Below are positions 7,938 through 16,300 of a DNA stretch of 49,346 bases, piece after piece. Under the pieces are notes generated by a model. The model was not told the origin of the DNA. It saw nothing but the letters and a program-made list of their open reading frames with translations, and did not search any database. Within the stretch, counting starts at the first letter, position 1. The number at the start of each line of letters is the position of its first letter. The DNA is taken from the NCBI RefSeq assembly GCF_009827055.1, contig NZ_WUMK01000019.1, positions 1-49,346 of the forward strand. The letters are read 5' to 3'. Origin of the DNA: Shinella kummerowiae. GTDB taxonomy: Bacteria > Pseudomonadota > Alphaproteobacteria > Rhizobiales > Rhizobiaceae. The position numbers were made by a program, and so were the translations under genes.

Positions 7938-8438
7938 ATGGCTACGACCGCATCACTCTCGTTTTCCCTTCCGCAGCGCGTCTTGCACTGGCTCACAGCG
8001 GGGCTCGTCTTCTTCAACCTTCTATTGCCGGACGGCATGAATGCGTGGAACCGGAGCATCAAACAAACCGGTGCGGCGAGCGCCGAACAGGTGGCAAGTG
8101 CCAACATCCATGCCTATGCCGGCATTGCGATCCTCATTCTCGTGGCGCTTCGCCTTGTGCTCCGGCAGATCCAGGGCGTGCCGGCTGCGCCAACCGAGGA
8201 ACCACAGATGTTCAAGTTGGTTGCGAAGGTTTCCGAATGGACCCTTTACCTTCTTCTGATGGCAATGCCGGTTACCGGCGCCGCTGCCTACTACCTCGGA
8301 TTCGAGGGCGCCGGCGACTTCCATGCCGATGTTCTCAAGGCCGTGCTGTGGGCTGTTGTCGGCCTTCATGTCCTCGGCGCGCTGGCGCATCAGTTCTATT
8401 GGAGGACGAATGTGCTTCGGCGGATGACGATTGGCTGA
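7938..8438 (+). CDS. Cytochrome b561, dihaem membrane protein
   Basis: A 166-residue inner-membrane protein with four transmembrane segments. Histidines H17 (RVLHWL), H58 (ANIHAY), H144 and H151 (GLHVLGALAHQFYW) fit the four axial ligands of bacterial b561 proteins that bind two b-type haems. The family passes electrons from the quinone pool, for instance to periplasmic acceptors or superoxide. The ATG at 7938 is chosen because the b561 fold begins directly after it; an in-frame start at 7905 is possible and neither has a strong ribosome binding site. The cupredoxin just upstream is a plausible partner. Confidence 0.82.
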   Translation: MATTASLSFSLPQRVLHWLTAGLVFFNLLLPDGMNAWNRSIKQTGAASAEQVASANIHAYAGIAILILVALRLVLRQIQGVPAAPTEEPQMFKLVAKVSEWTLYLLLMAMPVTGAAAYYLGFEGAGDFHADVLKAVLWAVVGLHVLGALAHQFYWRTNVLRRMTIG

Positions 8439-8482
8439 TCATCCTTTCCTACACCCGGCGGCCACGCCGTCGAGCACGCTTG

Positions 8483-9736
8483 TCACATACCGGCGATGAT
8501 GGTGTGAACGGCAAACGCTGCCGCGCCGGCGGTGATTGTGAGGGTGGCAAACGTTTTGCTGAAGGTCGATGGTCCGAGGACGGTTGCGATGCCTGCACGG
8601 CATAGGGCATTCGTTGCCATGGCGATAAGGATTGCCTCTCCAATCACGTCGATCGGCATGGCGTTCCGGCCCACTTGCAGAGCAGCCAGCACGGCAACAT
8701 CGACATCGACCGTGCCTGCCAATGCGCTTGTGACTAAAAGACCGGAGCTACCGAAGCGCGAGGCGAGAACAGCGCTTGCAATGGCGGCTGCCGCGAAAAT
8801 CGTCGCGAAGATCAGGAGCGGACCGATCTCGAAGGGATTGCTGGCCGGTACGTCCGCGAAGGGCTTGTCCCGCCGCCAATATAAAATTGCGAGCGCAGAC
8901 CCGGCGAAGACGATCGCTGCCGTGGCTGCGGCCGGGCCGATGGCAACAATCGCTGCCGGATCGATCAGCAGGATCAGGCCCGTCACGCGCAGGATGGACA
9001 CCGCTGCGCCGAGGGCCGCAGCGCCGGCAAGCGGAAGCGGGTCGGCGGAGCGTTTCGCGGTTCGCGCCAGAACCATGGTGACGGCGGTGGACGAGACGAG
9101 GGAGCCGGCAATCGCGCTCAGCACGAAGCCCTTGCTCGCTCCGAAGATCCTGACGGCAATGTAGCCGAGGAACGAGAGACTTGCCGTCAGAACGGTGAAG
9201 AACCACACCTTCCAAGGATTAAGCCCTCCCCATGGGTCGATGGCCTCGTCCGGCAGGATCGGCAGGACCACCGCCGTCATGACGGCAAGCATCAACGCAG
9301 AGCGCAGTTCCATCCAGGTCAGCCGCTTCAGGAAGCCATGCAGGACGTTGCGACTTGCAAGCGTGGCCGCAAGAGCGGCGCCTCCCGCTGCCGCTGCTTG
9401 CGCATCGCCGGTGACCGCGAGGCCGCCGAGCGCCAGAACGCCCAGGCCCGCCATGACGGTGGTGACACTATAATCGGAATCCGAACGCGCCTCGCGCAGC
9501 TTGAACACGCCCAGCGTCACGGCGAAGCCCAGGAATCCGATTGGAAACATCGTCGGAGAGTTAAGGGTCTGAGCGAGAGCCGCCAGCACGCCGCCAAGCA
9601 GTCCCGATATCCCGAACGTGCGCATGCCGGCGGTTCTGCTGCCCTCGGGAGCCTCCCGCTCCTGCCAGCCACGTTCGAGCCCGACCAGAAGACCGATCGA
9701 TAGCGCAAGACCCAATCTGGCTATGAGCGTATCCAT
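8483..9736 (-). CDS. MgtC/SapB-DUF4010 membrane protein
   Basis: A 417-residue polytopic protein. The N-terminal part is MgtC-like: ARLGLALSIGLLVGLERGWQ, followed by GMRTFGISGLLGG. The long C-terminal DUF4010 part has about eight more hydrophobic segments. MgtC relatives modulate ATP synthase or Mg/phosphate balance, but the role of DUF4010 proteins is unknown. The ATG at 9736 has GGTGG upstream; a GTG four codons earlier is also possible. It is divergent from a P1B ATPase and has a FixK-type box with a well-placed TACAAT hexamer in front, so I place it in the low-oxygen regulon. Confidence 0.78.
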   Translation of the reverse strand: MDTLIARLGLALSIGLLVGLERGWQEREAPEGSRTAGMRTFGISGLLGGVLAALAQTLNSPTMFPIGFLGFAVTLGVFKLREARSDSDYSVTTVMAGLGVLALGGLAVTGDAQAAAAGGAALAATLASRNVLHGFLKRLTWMELRSALMLAVMTAVVLPILPDEAIDPWGGLNPWKVWFFTVLTASLSFLGYIAVRIFGASKGFVLSAIAGSLVSSTAVTMVLARTAKRSADPLPLAGAAALGAAVSILRVTGLILLIDPAAIVAIGPAAATAAIVFAGSALAILYWRRDKPFADVPASNPFEIGPLLIFATIFAAAAIASAVLASRFGSSGLLVTSALAGTVDVDVAVLAALQVGRNAMPIDVIGEAILIAMATNALCRAGIATVLGPSTFSKTFATLTITAGAAAFAVHTIIAGM

Positions 9737-9791
9737 TTGCAGAGCCACCGAGAATGAACCAGCCGGCCAAGTCGCGGTGGTCGCTTATTGC

Positions 9792-9832
9792 ATTGTAGAG
9801 AAATCGCCGTTGCTGGACTTGATCTTGCGCAA
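9792..9832 (-). promoter_or_regulatory. FixK-type box with -10 in front of the DUF4010 gene and P1B ATPase
   Basis: TTGATCTTGCGCAA (9819-9832) fits TTGA-N6-GCAA, allowed in the Bradyrhizobium FixK2 consensus TTG(A/C)-N6-(T/G)CAA. On the minus strand TACAAT (9797-9792) lies exactly 21 bp from the box. On the plus strand CTTACT (9855-9860) lies 22 bp away and could serve the ATPase gene. Confidence 0.6.
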
Positions 9833-9892
9833 GGCGACTGCACCCGTGGTTGGGCTTACTCTCTTTGCATTCTGCGGACAGGAGCAGTGAAC

Positions 9893-11734
9893 GTGCCACA
9901 AACCGACAAAGGCCTCTGGCAACGACATTCGAGCGTGATCCTGGTCGCCATCGCCGCTGGTGGGTTGGTGATCGGGTTGGTCTTGTCGTGGCAGGCCGCT
10001 CGCTACGCGCATCTTGTATGGAGCGCAGCGACGCTGGCTGTCCTTACCAGTCTGCTCCTCCAGGTTTTCAGTGCATTGCGCCGGGGCGATGTCGGGCTCG
10101 ATATCGTTGCGGCGCTTTCCATGTCTGCGGCAATCGTATTCGGCGAGCCGCTTGCCGGGAACGTCGTCGGCTTGATGTATGCGGGCGGCCAGTTGCTGGA
10201 ATCGTTTGCGGAAGGGCGCGCGCGTCGGGAGATGACGGCCCTGATGGGGCGTGTCTCGCATTTTGCGATGCGATACGGCCCTTCCGGGCTCGAGGAGGTC
10301 GCGATCTCTCAGATACAGCCAGGCGACCGGCTGCTGATCCGACAGGGCGAGGTGCTGCCGGTGGACGGGATCGTTTCCGGCGACGGCGCCGCACTGGACA
10401 TGGCCGCCTTGACGGGAGAGCCTTTGCCGCAGCCCGCTCCACCTGGAACCGAGGTGCTCAGCGGCTCGACCTGCGTGGGCGCGGCCTTCGATCTGGTCGC
10501 CAACCGGACGGCTGCCGAAAGCACCTATGCCGGGATCGTCCGGCTGGTCGAGGCCGCGCAGGCAAGCAGGGCGCCCATGGTCCGCATGGCCGACCGTTTC
10601 GCGATGGGCTTCCTGGTCCTGACCCTTATCATTGCGGGCGCCGCCTGGTACTTTTCACAGGATCCGATCCGCGCGCTCGCTGTCCTTGTTGTCGCGACGC
10701 CCTGTCCCCTGATCCTTGCCGTCCCCGTCGCCATCATTTCCGGCATGTCGAAGGCCGCGGGTATCGGCGTTCTCGTGAAGAACGGCGGCATGCTTGAAAT
10801 GCTGGCGCGCGTGCAGACGGCGGTTCTCGACAAAACCGGCACGCTCACTCATGGCCAGGCAGCGGTGGTCGATATCAGGACGACACCGTCTTTTACGGCG
10901 GAAGCCGTGCTGAAGGCTTCCGCAAGCCTCGATCAGGCTTCCGGCCATGTCGTCGCCGCTGCGCTGGTCCGTGCGGCAGCCGAAAGAGGCCTGTCTCTTT
11001 CGAGGCCAGAGGCTGTACGGGAAGTGCCCGGCACTGGCATCGAAGGCTATGTCGACGGAAGGCGGATTGTTGTCGGCGGGAGCGGTTTCGTGCAGCGCAC
11101 GTCCGGCTGCGACGATCCGCATGAATTGATCGCACCCGAAATGCGCGCCTCGATGACCGTGGCTGTCGCCATTGATGGAGTGCTCGCGGGGATGATCGTT
11201 CTGAAGGATCAGGTCCGCATGGATGCGCTGTCGGTTCTCGATGATCTCCGCGCCGCCGGTGTTCGAAAGCTCGTGCTGGCGTCCGGCGATCGTACGGAGA
11301 TCGCCCAGTCCGTGGGCAAGGCGCTTGGCATGGATAGCGTCTTCGGCGATCTAACGCCGGAAGCCAAGGTCGATGCTGTCAGGAAGGAGACCGGCAATGG
11401 CCCGGTCATGATGGTCGGCGATGGCGTCAACGATGCGCCTGCGCTCGCGGCGGCCGATATCGGTGTCGCCATGGGCGCGCGCGGTACGGCCTCATCGTCG
11501 GAGGCTGCCGGTGTCGTGCTCCTTGTCGACGAGCTTGCGCCGCTGGCCAAAGCAATTGCTATTGCGCGCCGAAGCCGCCGGATCGCGTTGCAGAGTGTGT
11601 CGGTGGGACTGACGCTTTCGGTCGGGGCGATGGTTGCGGCGGCATGCGGATATCTGCAGCCTGTCGAAGGTGCGATCCTCCAGGAGGTGATCGACGTGGC
11701 CGTAATCCTCAATGCTCTCAGGGCTCTTCGATGA
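9893..11734 (+). CDS. P1B-type heavy-metal ATPase with a TPC motif and no HMA domain
   Basis: A 613-residue P-type ATPase. Visible motifs are TGEP (174-177), the membrane metal motif TPCPL (269-273), phosphorylated D313 in DKTGTLTH, and GDGVNDAPALAAADIG. There is no N-terminal CxxC metal-binding domain. Instead of CPC the transmembrane motif is TPC, so metal specificity cannot be assigned as Cu, Zn or Cd. TPC-type pumps are a small and varied group. GTG 9893 is chosen because AGGAG lies 8 nt away; GTG 9887 is too close, and ATG 9788 would put the N terminus across the divergent promoter. It shares the divergent region with the DUF4010 gene and its FixK-type box. Confidence 0.83.
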   Translation: MPQTDKGLWQRHSSVILVAIAAGGLVIGLVLSWQAARYAHLVWSAATLAVLTSLLLQVFSALRRGDVGLDIVAALSMSAAIVFGEPLAGNVVGLMYAGGQLLESFAEGRARREMTALMGRVSHFAMRYGPSGLEEVAISQIQPGDRLLIRQGEVLPVDGIVSGDGAALDMAALTGEPLPQPAPPGTEVLSGSTCVGAAFDLVANRTAAESTYAGIVRLVEAAQASRAPMVRMADRFAMGFLVLTLIIAGAAWYFSQDPIRALAVLVVATPCPLILAVPVAIISGMSKAAGIGVLVKNGGMLEMLARVQTAVLDKTGTLTHGQAAVVDIRTTPSFTAEAVLKASASLDQASGHVVAAALVRAAAERGLSLSRPEAVREVPGTGIEGYVDGRRIVVGGSGFVQRTSGCDDPHELIAPEMRASMTVAVAIDGVLAGMIVLKDQVRMDALSVLDDLRAAGVRKLVLASGDRTEIAQSVGKALGMDSVFGDLTPEAKVDAVRKETGNGPVMMVGDGVNDAPALAAADIGVAMGARGTASSSEAAGVVLLVDELAPLAKAIAIARRSRRIALQSVSVGLTLSVGAMVAAACGYLQPVEGAILQEVIDVAVILNALRALR

Positions 11735-11820
11735 TGTGAGGCTGAAAACCCCGCTGGAGTTCTCAGTGCGACATTTCGCTTGTTTCGCTCATCGCCTCCC
11801 GCCCGCTCATCGCGAGGATT

Positions 11821-12228
11821 TTAAGTTCGAAGAAGACGTGGGGCGACGTGCACGACGGGTTGCGGCTGAGGCTTGAGTGCGCCTGGCTCCCACCAGTCGA
11901 AATCCTTTGCGAGGAGAGCCCAGGCTTTCAGGCGCTCCTCGTGCAGTTCTTCAGTATCGGGAAGCTCATGGAACAGGGCGTCAACGATGACGCTCTTCCA
12001 TTTATGCCGCGTTTCCAAAGCGTCGACGAGCAGACATGCGCGAGGATTGGCGTGCAGGATGTCAAGCTTCTTGCCGGGCATCGAGAATGCAAAAAGCCGG
12101 CTTGCCGAACAAGCATAGCAAATCGGGACGACGTAAGGACTGTCGTTTTCGGCGCAAGCCAGTCGCGCCAGCCGCTGAGCCGCAATCGTCGCTGCGCATT
12201 CGTTATGGGTCATTTCGCGGATCATCAT
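11821..12228 (-). CDS. Pyridoxamine 5'-phosphate oxidase-like flavin-binding protein (NimA type)
   Basis: A 135-residue split-barrel protein of the PNPOx-like superfamily. The N-terminal pattern TIAAQRLARLACAENDSPYVVPICYA and NPRACLLVDALETRHKWKSVIV match small FMN-binding NimA-type proteins. Substrates cannot be predicted; nitroimidazole reduction and FMN or haem binding have been reported for relatives. ATG 12228 is chosen because GGAGGAACTCC lies directly upstream; longer versions start past it. It is convergent with the P1B ATPase and isolated from other minus-strand genes. A TTGA-N6-GCAA box is centred 73 bp upstream. Confidence 0.8.
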   Translation of the reverse strand: MMIREMTHNECAATIAAQRLARLACAENDSPYVVPICYACSASRLFAFSMPGKKLDILHANPRACLLVDALETRHKWKSVIVDALFHELPDTEELHEERLKAWALLAKDFDWWEPGALKPQPQPVVHVAPRLLRT

Positions 12229-12294
12229 CGGGAGTTCCTCCTTCGATCCGTGCGCGAATTGATGCCACTTTCTTCCACTTTGATTCCCGGCACA

Positions 12295-12308
12295 TTGACG
12301 CAAGGCAA
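12295..12308 (-). promoter_or_regulatory. Candidate FixK-type box upstream of the PNPOx-like gene
   Basis: TTGACGCAAGGCAA is a TTGA-N6-GCAA site centred 73 bp before the start at 12228, the same distance seen for other boxes here. No convincing -10 lies 21-22 bp downstream, so this is the weakest of the set. Confidence 0.45.
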
Positions 12309-12344
12309 AGGAGTTGACGCATCACTCAATCGAGCGGAAATGCT

Positions 12345-15122
12345 CTAGGCTTCAGCCAACCCGCTCCTCCCATCACCATTCCCGCTTCCAGACCATACCT
12401 TTCGGGCTACTGCCTTCTCGCATTCCAGCACCGCCATCGTGATTACGCCGACGGCGAGGATGAGCAGTCCGTCGGGCAAGGCGATGGGAGCTGTGCCGAA
12501 AAGCGCGTGCATGAACGGCGCGAAGGTGAAGAGGAGCTGTGCGGCCACGACGACCGCGATGGCGGCGAGCACGGCAGGAGTACCCATAACGCCGGCCAGG
12601 CTGAAGGATGTGCGGTGCAGGTAGCGCACGTTGAACAGATAGAAAATCTCCATCACCACCAGCATGTTGATCACCATGGTGCGCGCGCCGTCCTCGCCAT
12701 AGCCCCTGCGAAGCGCGTATTCGAAGATGCCGAACACGCCGAGCATGAAGACGAGGGAGACGAAGGCAATGCGCCAGACGAGGAAGCGCGACAGGATCGG
12801 GGCGTCGCGCCGGCGCGGCGGGCGGCGCATAACGCCCGGCTCGGAGGGTTCGAAGGCAAGCACCAGGCCAAGCGTGACGGTGAGGATCATGTTGATCCAG
12901 AGGATCTGGATCGGCGACATCGGCAGCGTTGCGCCGATCACGACGGCGAAAATGACGCACAGCGTCTCGGCGCCGTTGGTCGGCAGCTCCCATGTGATCA
13001 CCTTGCGAATATTGTCGTAGACGGTGCGTCCTTCGCGGATGGCCGCGACGATGGAGGCGAAATTGTCGTCGAGCAGCACCATCTGGGCGGCCTCCTTGGC
13101 CGCCTCCGTTCCCTTGCGGCCCATGGCGATGCCGACATCGGCCTGCTTGACGGCCGGCGCATCGTTGACCCCGTCGCCCGTCATGGCGACGATATGGCCG
13201 TTGGCCTGAAGCGCGCGTACGATGCGCAGCTTGTGCTCGGGCGTGGCGCGGGCGAAGACGCTGGCCTCCTCGACAATCCGGCGCAGCTCTTCGTCCGGCA
13301 TGGCGTCGAGCGCGCTGCCGTCGAGCGCCTTCGGATCGTCGGCGATGGCGAGCTTGCGGGCGATGGCGGCCGCCGTGCCGTTGTGGTCGCCGGTGATCAT
13401 CTTGACCGCGATGCCGGCGGAACGGCATTCGGCCACCGCTGCGACCGCCTCCTCGCGCGGAGGATCGATGAAACCCGCCACGCCGAGAAAGGTCAGGCCC
13501 GTCTCGACCATGCCGAAGGTTAGCCGCCCGATGTCTGGCCCGGCGGCGATCGTCGCAAAGCCCAGTACGCGCTCGCCCTCGGCGGCCGCGGCATCGATGC
13601 GCTCGCGCCAATAGGCACGGTCGATGGCGCTCGTCCCGCCGCCACACGCCTGGTCCGTGCACATTTCCAGCACCCGCTCGGGCGCGCCCTTGACGAAGAT
13701 GTGGCGCGTGCCGTTCGGATCGACATGCAGCGTGGCCATGAAACGGTGGCGGGCGTCGAAGGGGATCTCGTCCAGCCGGCCCCAAGTCGTACGCTCGGTC
13801 TCCTGGTGCAGCCCGGCCTTGGCGGCAAGGGTGACGAGCGCTCCCTCCATGGGGTCGCCGAGCACGGCCCAGTGCCCGTCGCGCTCGACGAGCCGGGCGT
13901 CGTTGCAAAGCAGCGCGGCGCGCACGAGCGTGTCGCGAGCAGGGTCCGACGATGCGGCACGGCCGTCCGTCGCCGCGAACGCGCCCTCCGGTGCATATCC
14001 CGAGCCCGCAAGCGCCGTCGCGCCTCCTGTCGTGACCACGTGGCGCACGGTCATCTCGTTCTTTGTCAGCGTGCCCGTCTTGTCGGAGCAGATCACCGAG
14101 GTCGCGCCCAGCGTCTCGACGGCCGGCAGATGGCGCACCACGGCATTGCGCGCCGCCATCCGGCGCACGCCGATCGCCAGCGTGATGGTGATGACCGCCG
14201 GCAACCCTTCCGGCACGACGCCGACCGCGAGTGCTACGACCACCATCAGCGCATCGATCCAGTCGTAGCCCCGCGCCAACACGGCGAAGAAGAAGACCAG
14301 CGCGGCCATGCCGATGGCGCACCAGGTGAAGAGCCGGCCGAATTCGTTGATCTGGCGGAGCAGGGGCGTGGTCAGGGTCCGCACGTTGCCGACGAGGCTG
14401 GAGATGCGGCCGATCTCGGTGCGGCTGCCTGTCGCCACCACGACGCCGTGCCCTTGCCCGGTGGCGACGAGGGTGCCTGAATGGAGGATGGGCAGGCGCT
14501 CGCCTAGCGCCGTGTCGGCGGCAACGGCCTCATCCCGCTTTTCGACTGGCACCGATTCTCCGGTCAGGATCGCCTCGTCCGCGGTGAGCCCGCGCGCCCT
14601 TAAAAGCCGCATGTCGGCCGGCACCTTGTCGCCCGCCTCCAGCACGACGACGTCGCCCGGGACGATCTCGCGGGCGTCGACCGTATGCCGCTCGCCGTCG
14701 CGCACCACGACGGCATGCGGTGCGATCATGTCGCGGATCGCGTCGAGCGCCCGTTCGGCCTTGCCCTCCTGAAGGACACCGACGACGGCATTGACGAGCA
14801 CTACCACGGCGATAACGGCCCCGTCGACGGCATGGCCAAGCACCGTCGCTGCGAGGGCGGCCGACAAAAGGAAATAGATGAGCGCATTGTTGAACTGGGC
14901 GAGGAAACGCCGGAACGGGTGGAGATGGGCCGCGGCCGGCAGTTCGTTGGGGCCGTGGACGAAGAGGCGGCGGGCGACCTCGTCATGGCGGAGGCCATCG
15001 GGACCGCTGCCCAGCGCTGTGCAGGTGTCTTCTTTCGTTCGAGCGTGCCAGCCGAAGGGGCTATCAGCTTTGCCGCTGACGGGTACGTCCTGGGGGCGTT
15101 CCTGGGCGGTTGTTGCGGTCAT
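12345..15122 (-). CDS. P2-type cation-transporting ATPase (calcium-pump-like)
   Basis: A 925-residue P-type ATPase with an N-terminal cation-ATPase domain (to about residue 70), TGES (187-190), PEGLP (304-308), phosphorylated D347 in DKTGTLTKNE, TGDGVNDAP and a six-helix C-terminal domain. PEGL with TLAIGVRRMA places it with SERCA/PMR1-like and bacterial Ca2+-type pumps, though Mn2+, Na+ or other cations remain possible. Its start overlaps the ackA stop by ATGA, so it is the fourth gene of phaC, maoC-pta, ackA, ATPase. A pump that spends ATP, coupled translationally to the kinase that makes it from acetyl-phosphate, is unusual. Confidence 0.86.
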   Translation of the reverse strand: MTATTAQERPQDVPVSGKADSPFGWHARTKEDTCTALGSGPDGLRHDEVARRLFVHGPNELPAAAHLHPFRRFLAQFNNALIYFLLSAALAATVLGHAVDGAVIAVVVLVNAVVGVLQEGKAERALDAIRDMIAPHAVVVRDGERHTVDAREIVPGDVVVLEAGDKVPADMRLLRARGLTADEAILTGESVPVEKRDEAVAADTALGERLPILHSGTLVATGQGHGVVVATGSRTEIGRISSLVGNVRTLTTPLLRQINEFGRLFTWCAIGMAALVFFFAVLARGYDWIDALMVVVALAVGVVPEGLPAVITITLAIGVRRMAARNAVVRHLPAVETLGATSVICSDKTGTLTKNEMTVRHVVTTGGATALAGSGYAPEGAFAATDGRAASSDPARDTLVRAALLCNDARLVERDGHWAVLGDPMEGALVTLAAKAGLHQETERTTWGRLDEIPFDARHRFMATLHVDPNGTRHIFVKGAPERVLEMCTDQACGGGTSAIDRAYWRERIDAAAAEGERVLGFATIAAGPDIGRLTFGMVETGLTFLGVAGFIDPPREEAVAAVAECRSAGIAVKMITGDHNGTAAAIARKLAIADDPKALDGSALDAMPDEELRRIVEEASVFARATPEHKLRIVRALQANGHIVAMTGDGVNDAPAVKQADVGIAMGRKGTEAAKEAAQMVLLDDNFASIVAAIREGRTVYDNIRKVITWELPTNGAETLCVIFAVVIGATLPMSPIQILWINMILTVTLGLVLAFEPSEPGVMRRPPRRRDAPILSRFLVWRIAFVSLVFMLGVFGIFEYALRRGYGEDGARTMVINMLVVMEIFYLFNVRYLHRTSFSLAGVMGTPAVLAAIAVVVAAQLLFTFAPFMHALFGTAPIALPDGLLILAVGVITMAVLECEKAVARKVWSGSGNGDGRSGLAEA

Positions 15123-16300
15123 TTCCCTGCGCCCTCCAGCAGCGAGACGGTTTCCTCGGCGATCACCTGTTCCTCGTCGGTGGGGATGACGAAGGCGGCC
15201 GTGCGGCTTTCTGCTGTGCTGATGAGCACCGCGTTCGCAGCATTGGCGACGGGGTCGAGGTCGAGGCCGAACCAGCCCAGCCGTTCGCAGACACCGGCCC
15301 GCACCGCCGGCTGGTTCTCACCGACGCCGGCTGTGAAGACGATGGCGTCGAGACCGCCGAGCGTGGTGGCCAGTCGCGCGACCTCGCCGGTAATGCGCAG
15401 GGTGAAGAGATCGATCGCCTCCTTTGCTTCCGGTGCATCGCTTTCCAGAAGATCGCGGCTGTCGGCGCTGATGCCGGAAACCCCGAGAAGCCCGGATTCG
15501 TGGTAGAGGAGGTCTTCCATCTCGCGCAGCGCCAGTCCCTCCTGCCCGAGGAGATGCAGCACCACGCCCGGGTCGAGCGCGCCGCAGCGCGTCGCCATGG
15601 GAATGCCGTCGAGGGTCGAAAAGCCCATGCTGGTGTCGCGGCTGATACCCTTGTCGAGACCGCACAGGCTCGCGCCGCTGCCGAGATGGGCGACGACGAC
15701 CCTGCCGCTGGCCGTTTCCGGCGCAAGGCGGGCGAGTTTGGTGGCGATATATTTGTAGGAGAGGCCGTGGAAGCCATACCGCTTGATGCCCCGGTCATGG
15801 AGGGCGCGTGGGATGGCGAAGCGGCGCACCAGCGCGTCGTTCGTGCGGTGGAAAGCGGTGTCGAAGGAGGCGACCTGCGGCAGGTCCGGCAGCACGTTTC
15901 CGATTGCGCGGATGAGGCGCAGGCTCTGCGGCTGGTGGAGCGGTGCGAGCACCGTCAGCGCGTCGATGGCCGCGATGCTGTCCCCGTCGAGACGAACAGG
16001 CCCGGCGAAACGGTCGCCGCCATGCACGACGCGATGCCCGACCGCCGCGACCTCGCCAAGATCGAAATGGCGGCCGAGCACGGCGACGGTCTCCGACAGG
16101 ACACCTCTCAGGTCCGCGTTCGGCCGGGCATCCAGCGCGGCCTCGATCCGCTGCTCCCCCTCGCTTACCCGCAAGGTCAGCGGATCGTGGTGGAAATCGA
16201 TCATGCCCCGGGCGATCCGGACGGGCGCGCCCGGGCGAAGCGCAAACAGGCCGATCTTCACGGTGGAGGAGCCGGCGTTGAAGGTCAGCAGGGTCTTCAT
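15119..16300 (-). CDS. ackA: Acetate kinase
   Basis: A 393-residue ASKHA-fold kinase that converts acetyl-phosphate and ADP to acetate and ATP. Signature pieces are LTFNAGSSTVKIGL at the N terminus, VGHRVVHGGD, ASFDTAFHRT, RYGFHGLSYKY, VAHLGSGASLC and FTAGVGENQPAVR. Length is normal for the family. It overlaps maoC-pta at its start (ATGA) and the cation ATPase at its end. With phosphoketolase at 20096 supplying acetyl-phosphate it gives one ATP per phosphoketolase cleavage, useful when respiration is oxygen-limited. Expression probably depends on the promoter in front of phaC. Confidence 0.93.
   Translation of the reverse strand: MKTLLTFNAGSSTVKIGLFALRPGAPVRIARGMIDFHHDPLTLRVSEGEQRIEAALDARPNADLRGVLSETVAVLGRHFDLGEVAAVGHRVVHGGDRFAGPVRLDGDSIAAIDALTVLAPLHQPQSLRLIRAIGNVLPDLPQVASFDTAFHRTNDALVRRFAIPRALHDRGIKRYGFHGLSYKYIATKLARLAPETASGRVVVAHLGSGASLCGLDKGISRDTSMGFSTLDGIPMATRCGALDPGVVLHLLGQEGLALREMEDLLYHESGLLGVSGISADSRDLLESDAPEAKEAIDLFTLRITGEVARLATTLGGLDAIVFTAGVGENQPAVRAGVCERLGWFGLDLDPVANAANAVLISTAESRTAAFVIPTDEEQVIAEETVSLLEGAGK

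Noticed and set aside
12314..12329. TTGACGCATCACTCAA beside the PNPOx-like gene
   Set aside because: TTGA and TCAA are 8 bp apart, not the 6 bp needed. The neighbouring site at 12295 fits better.
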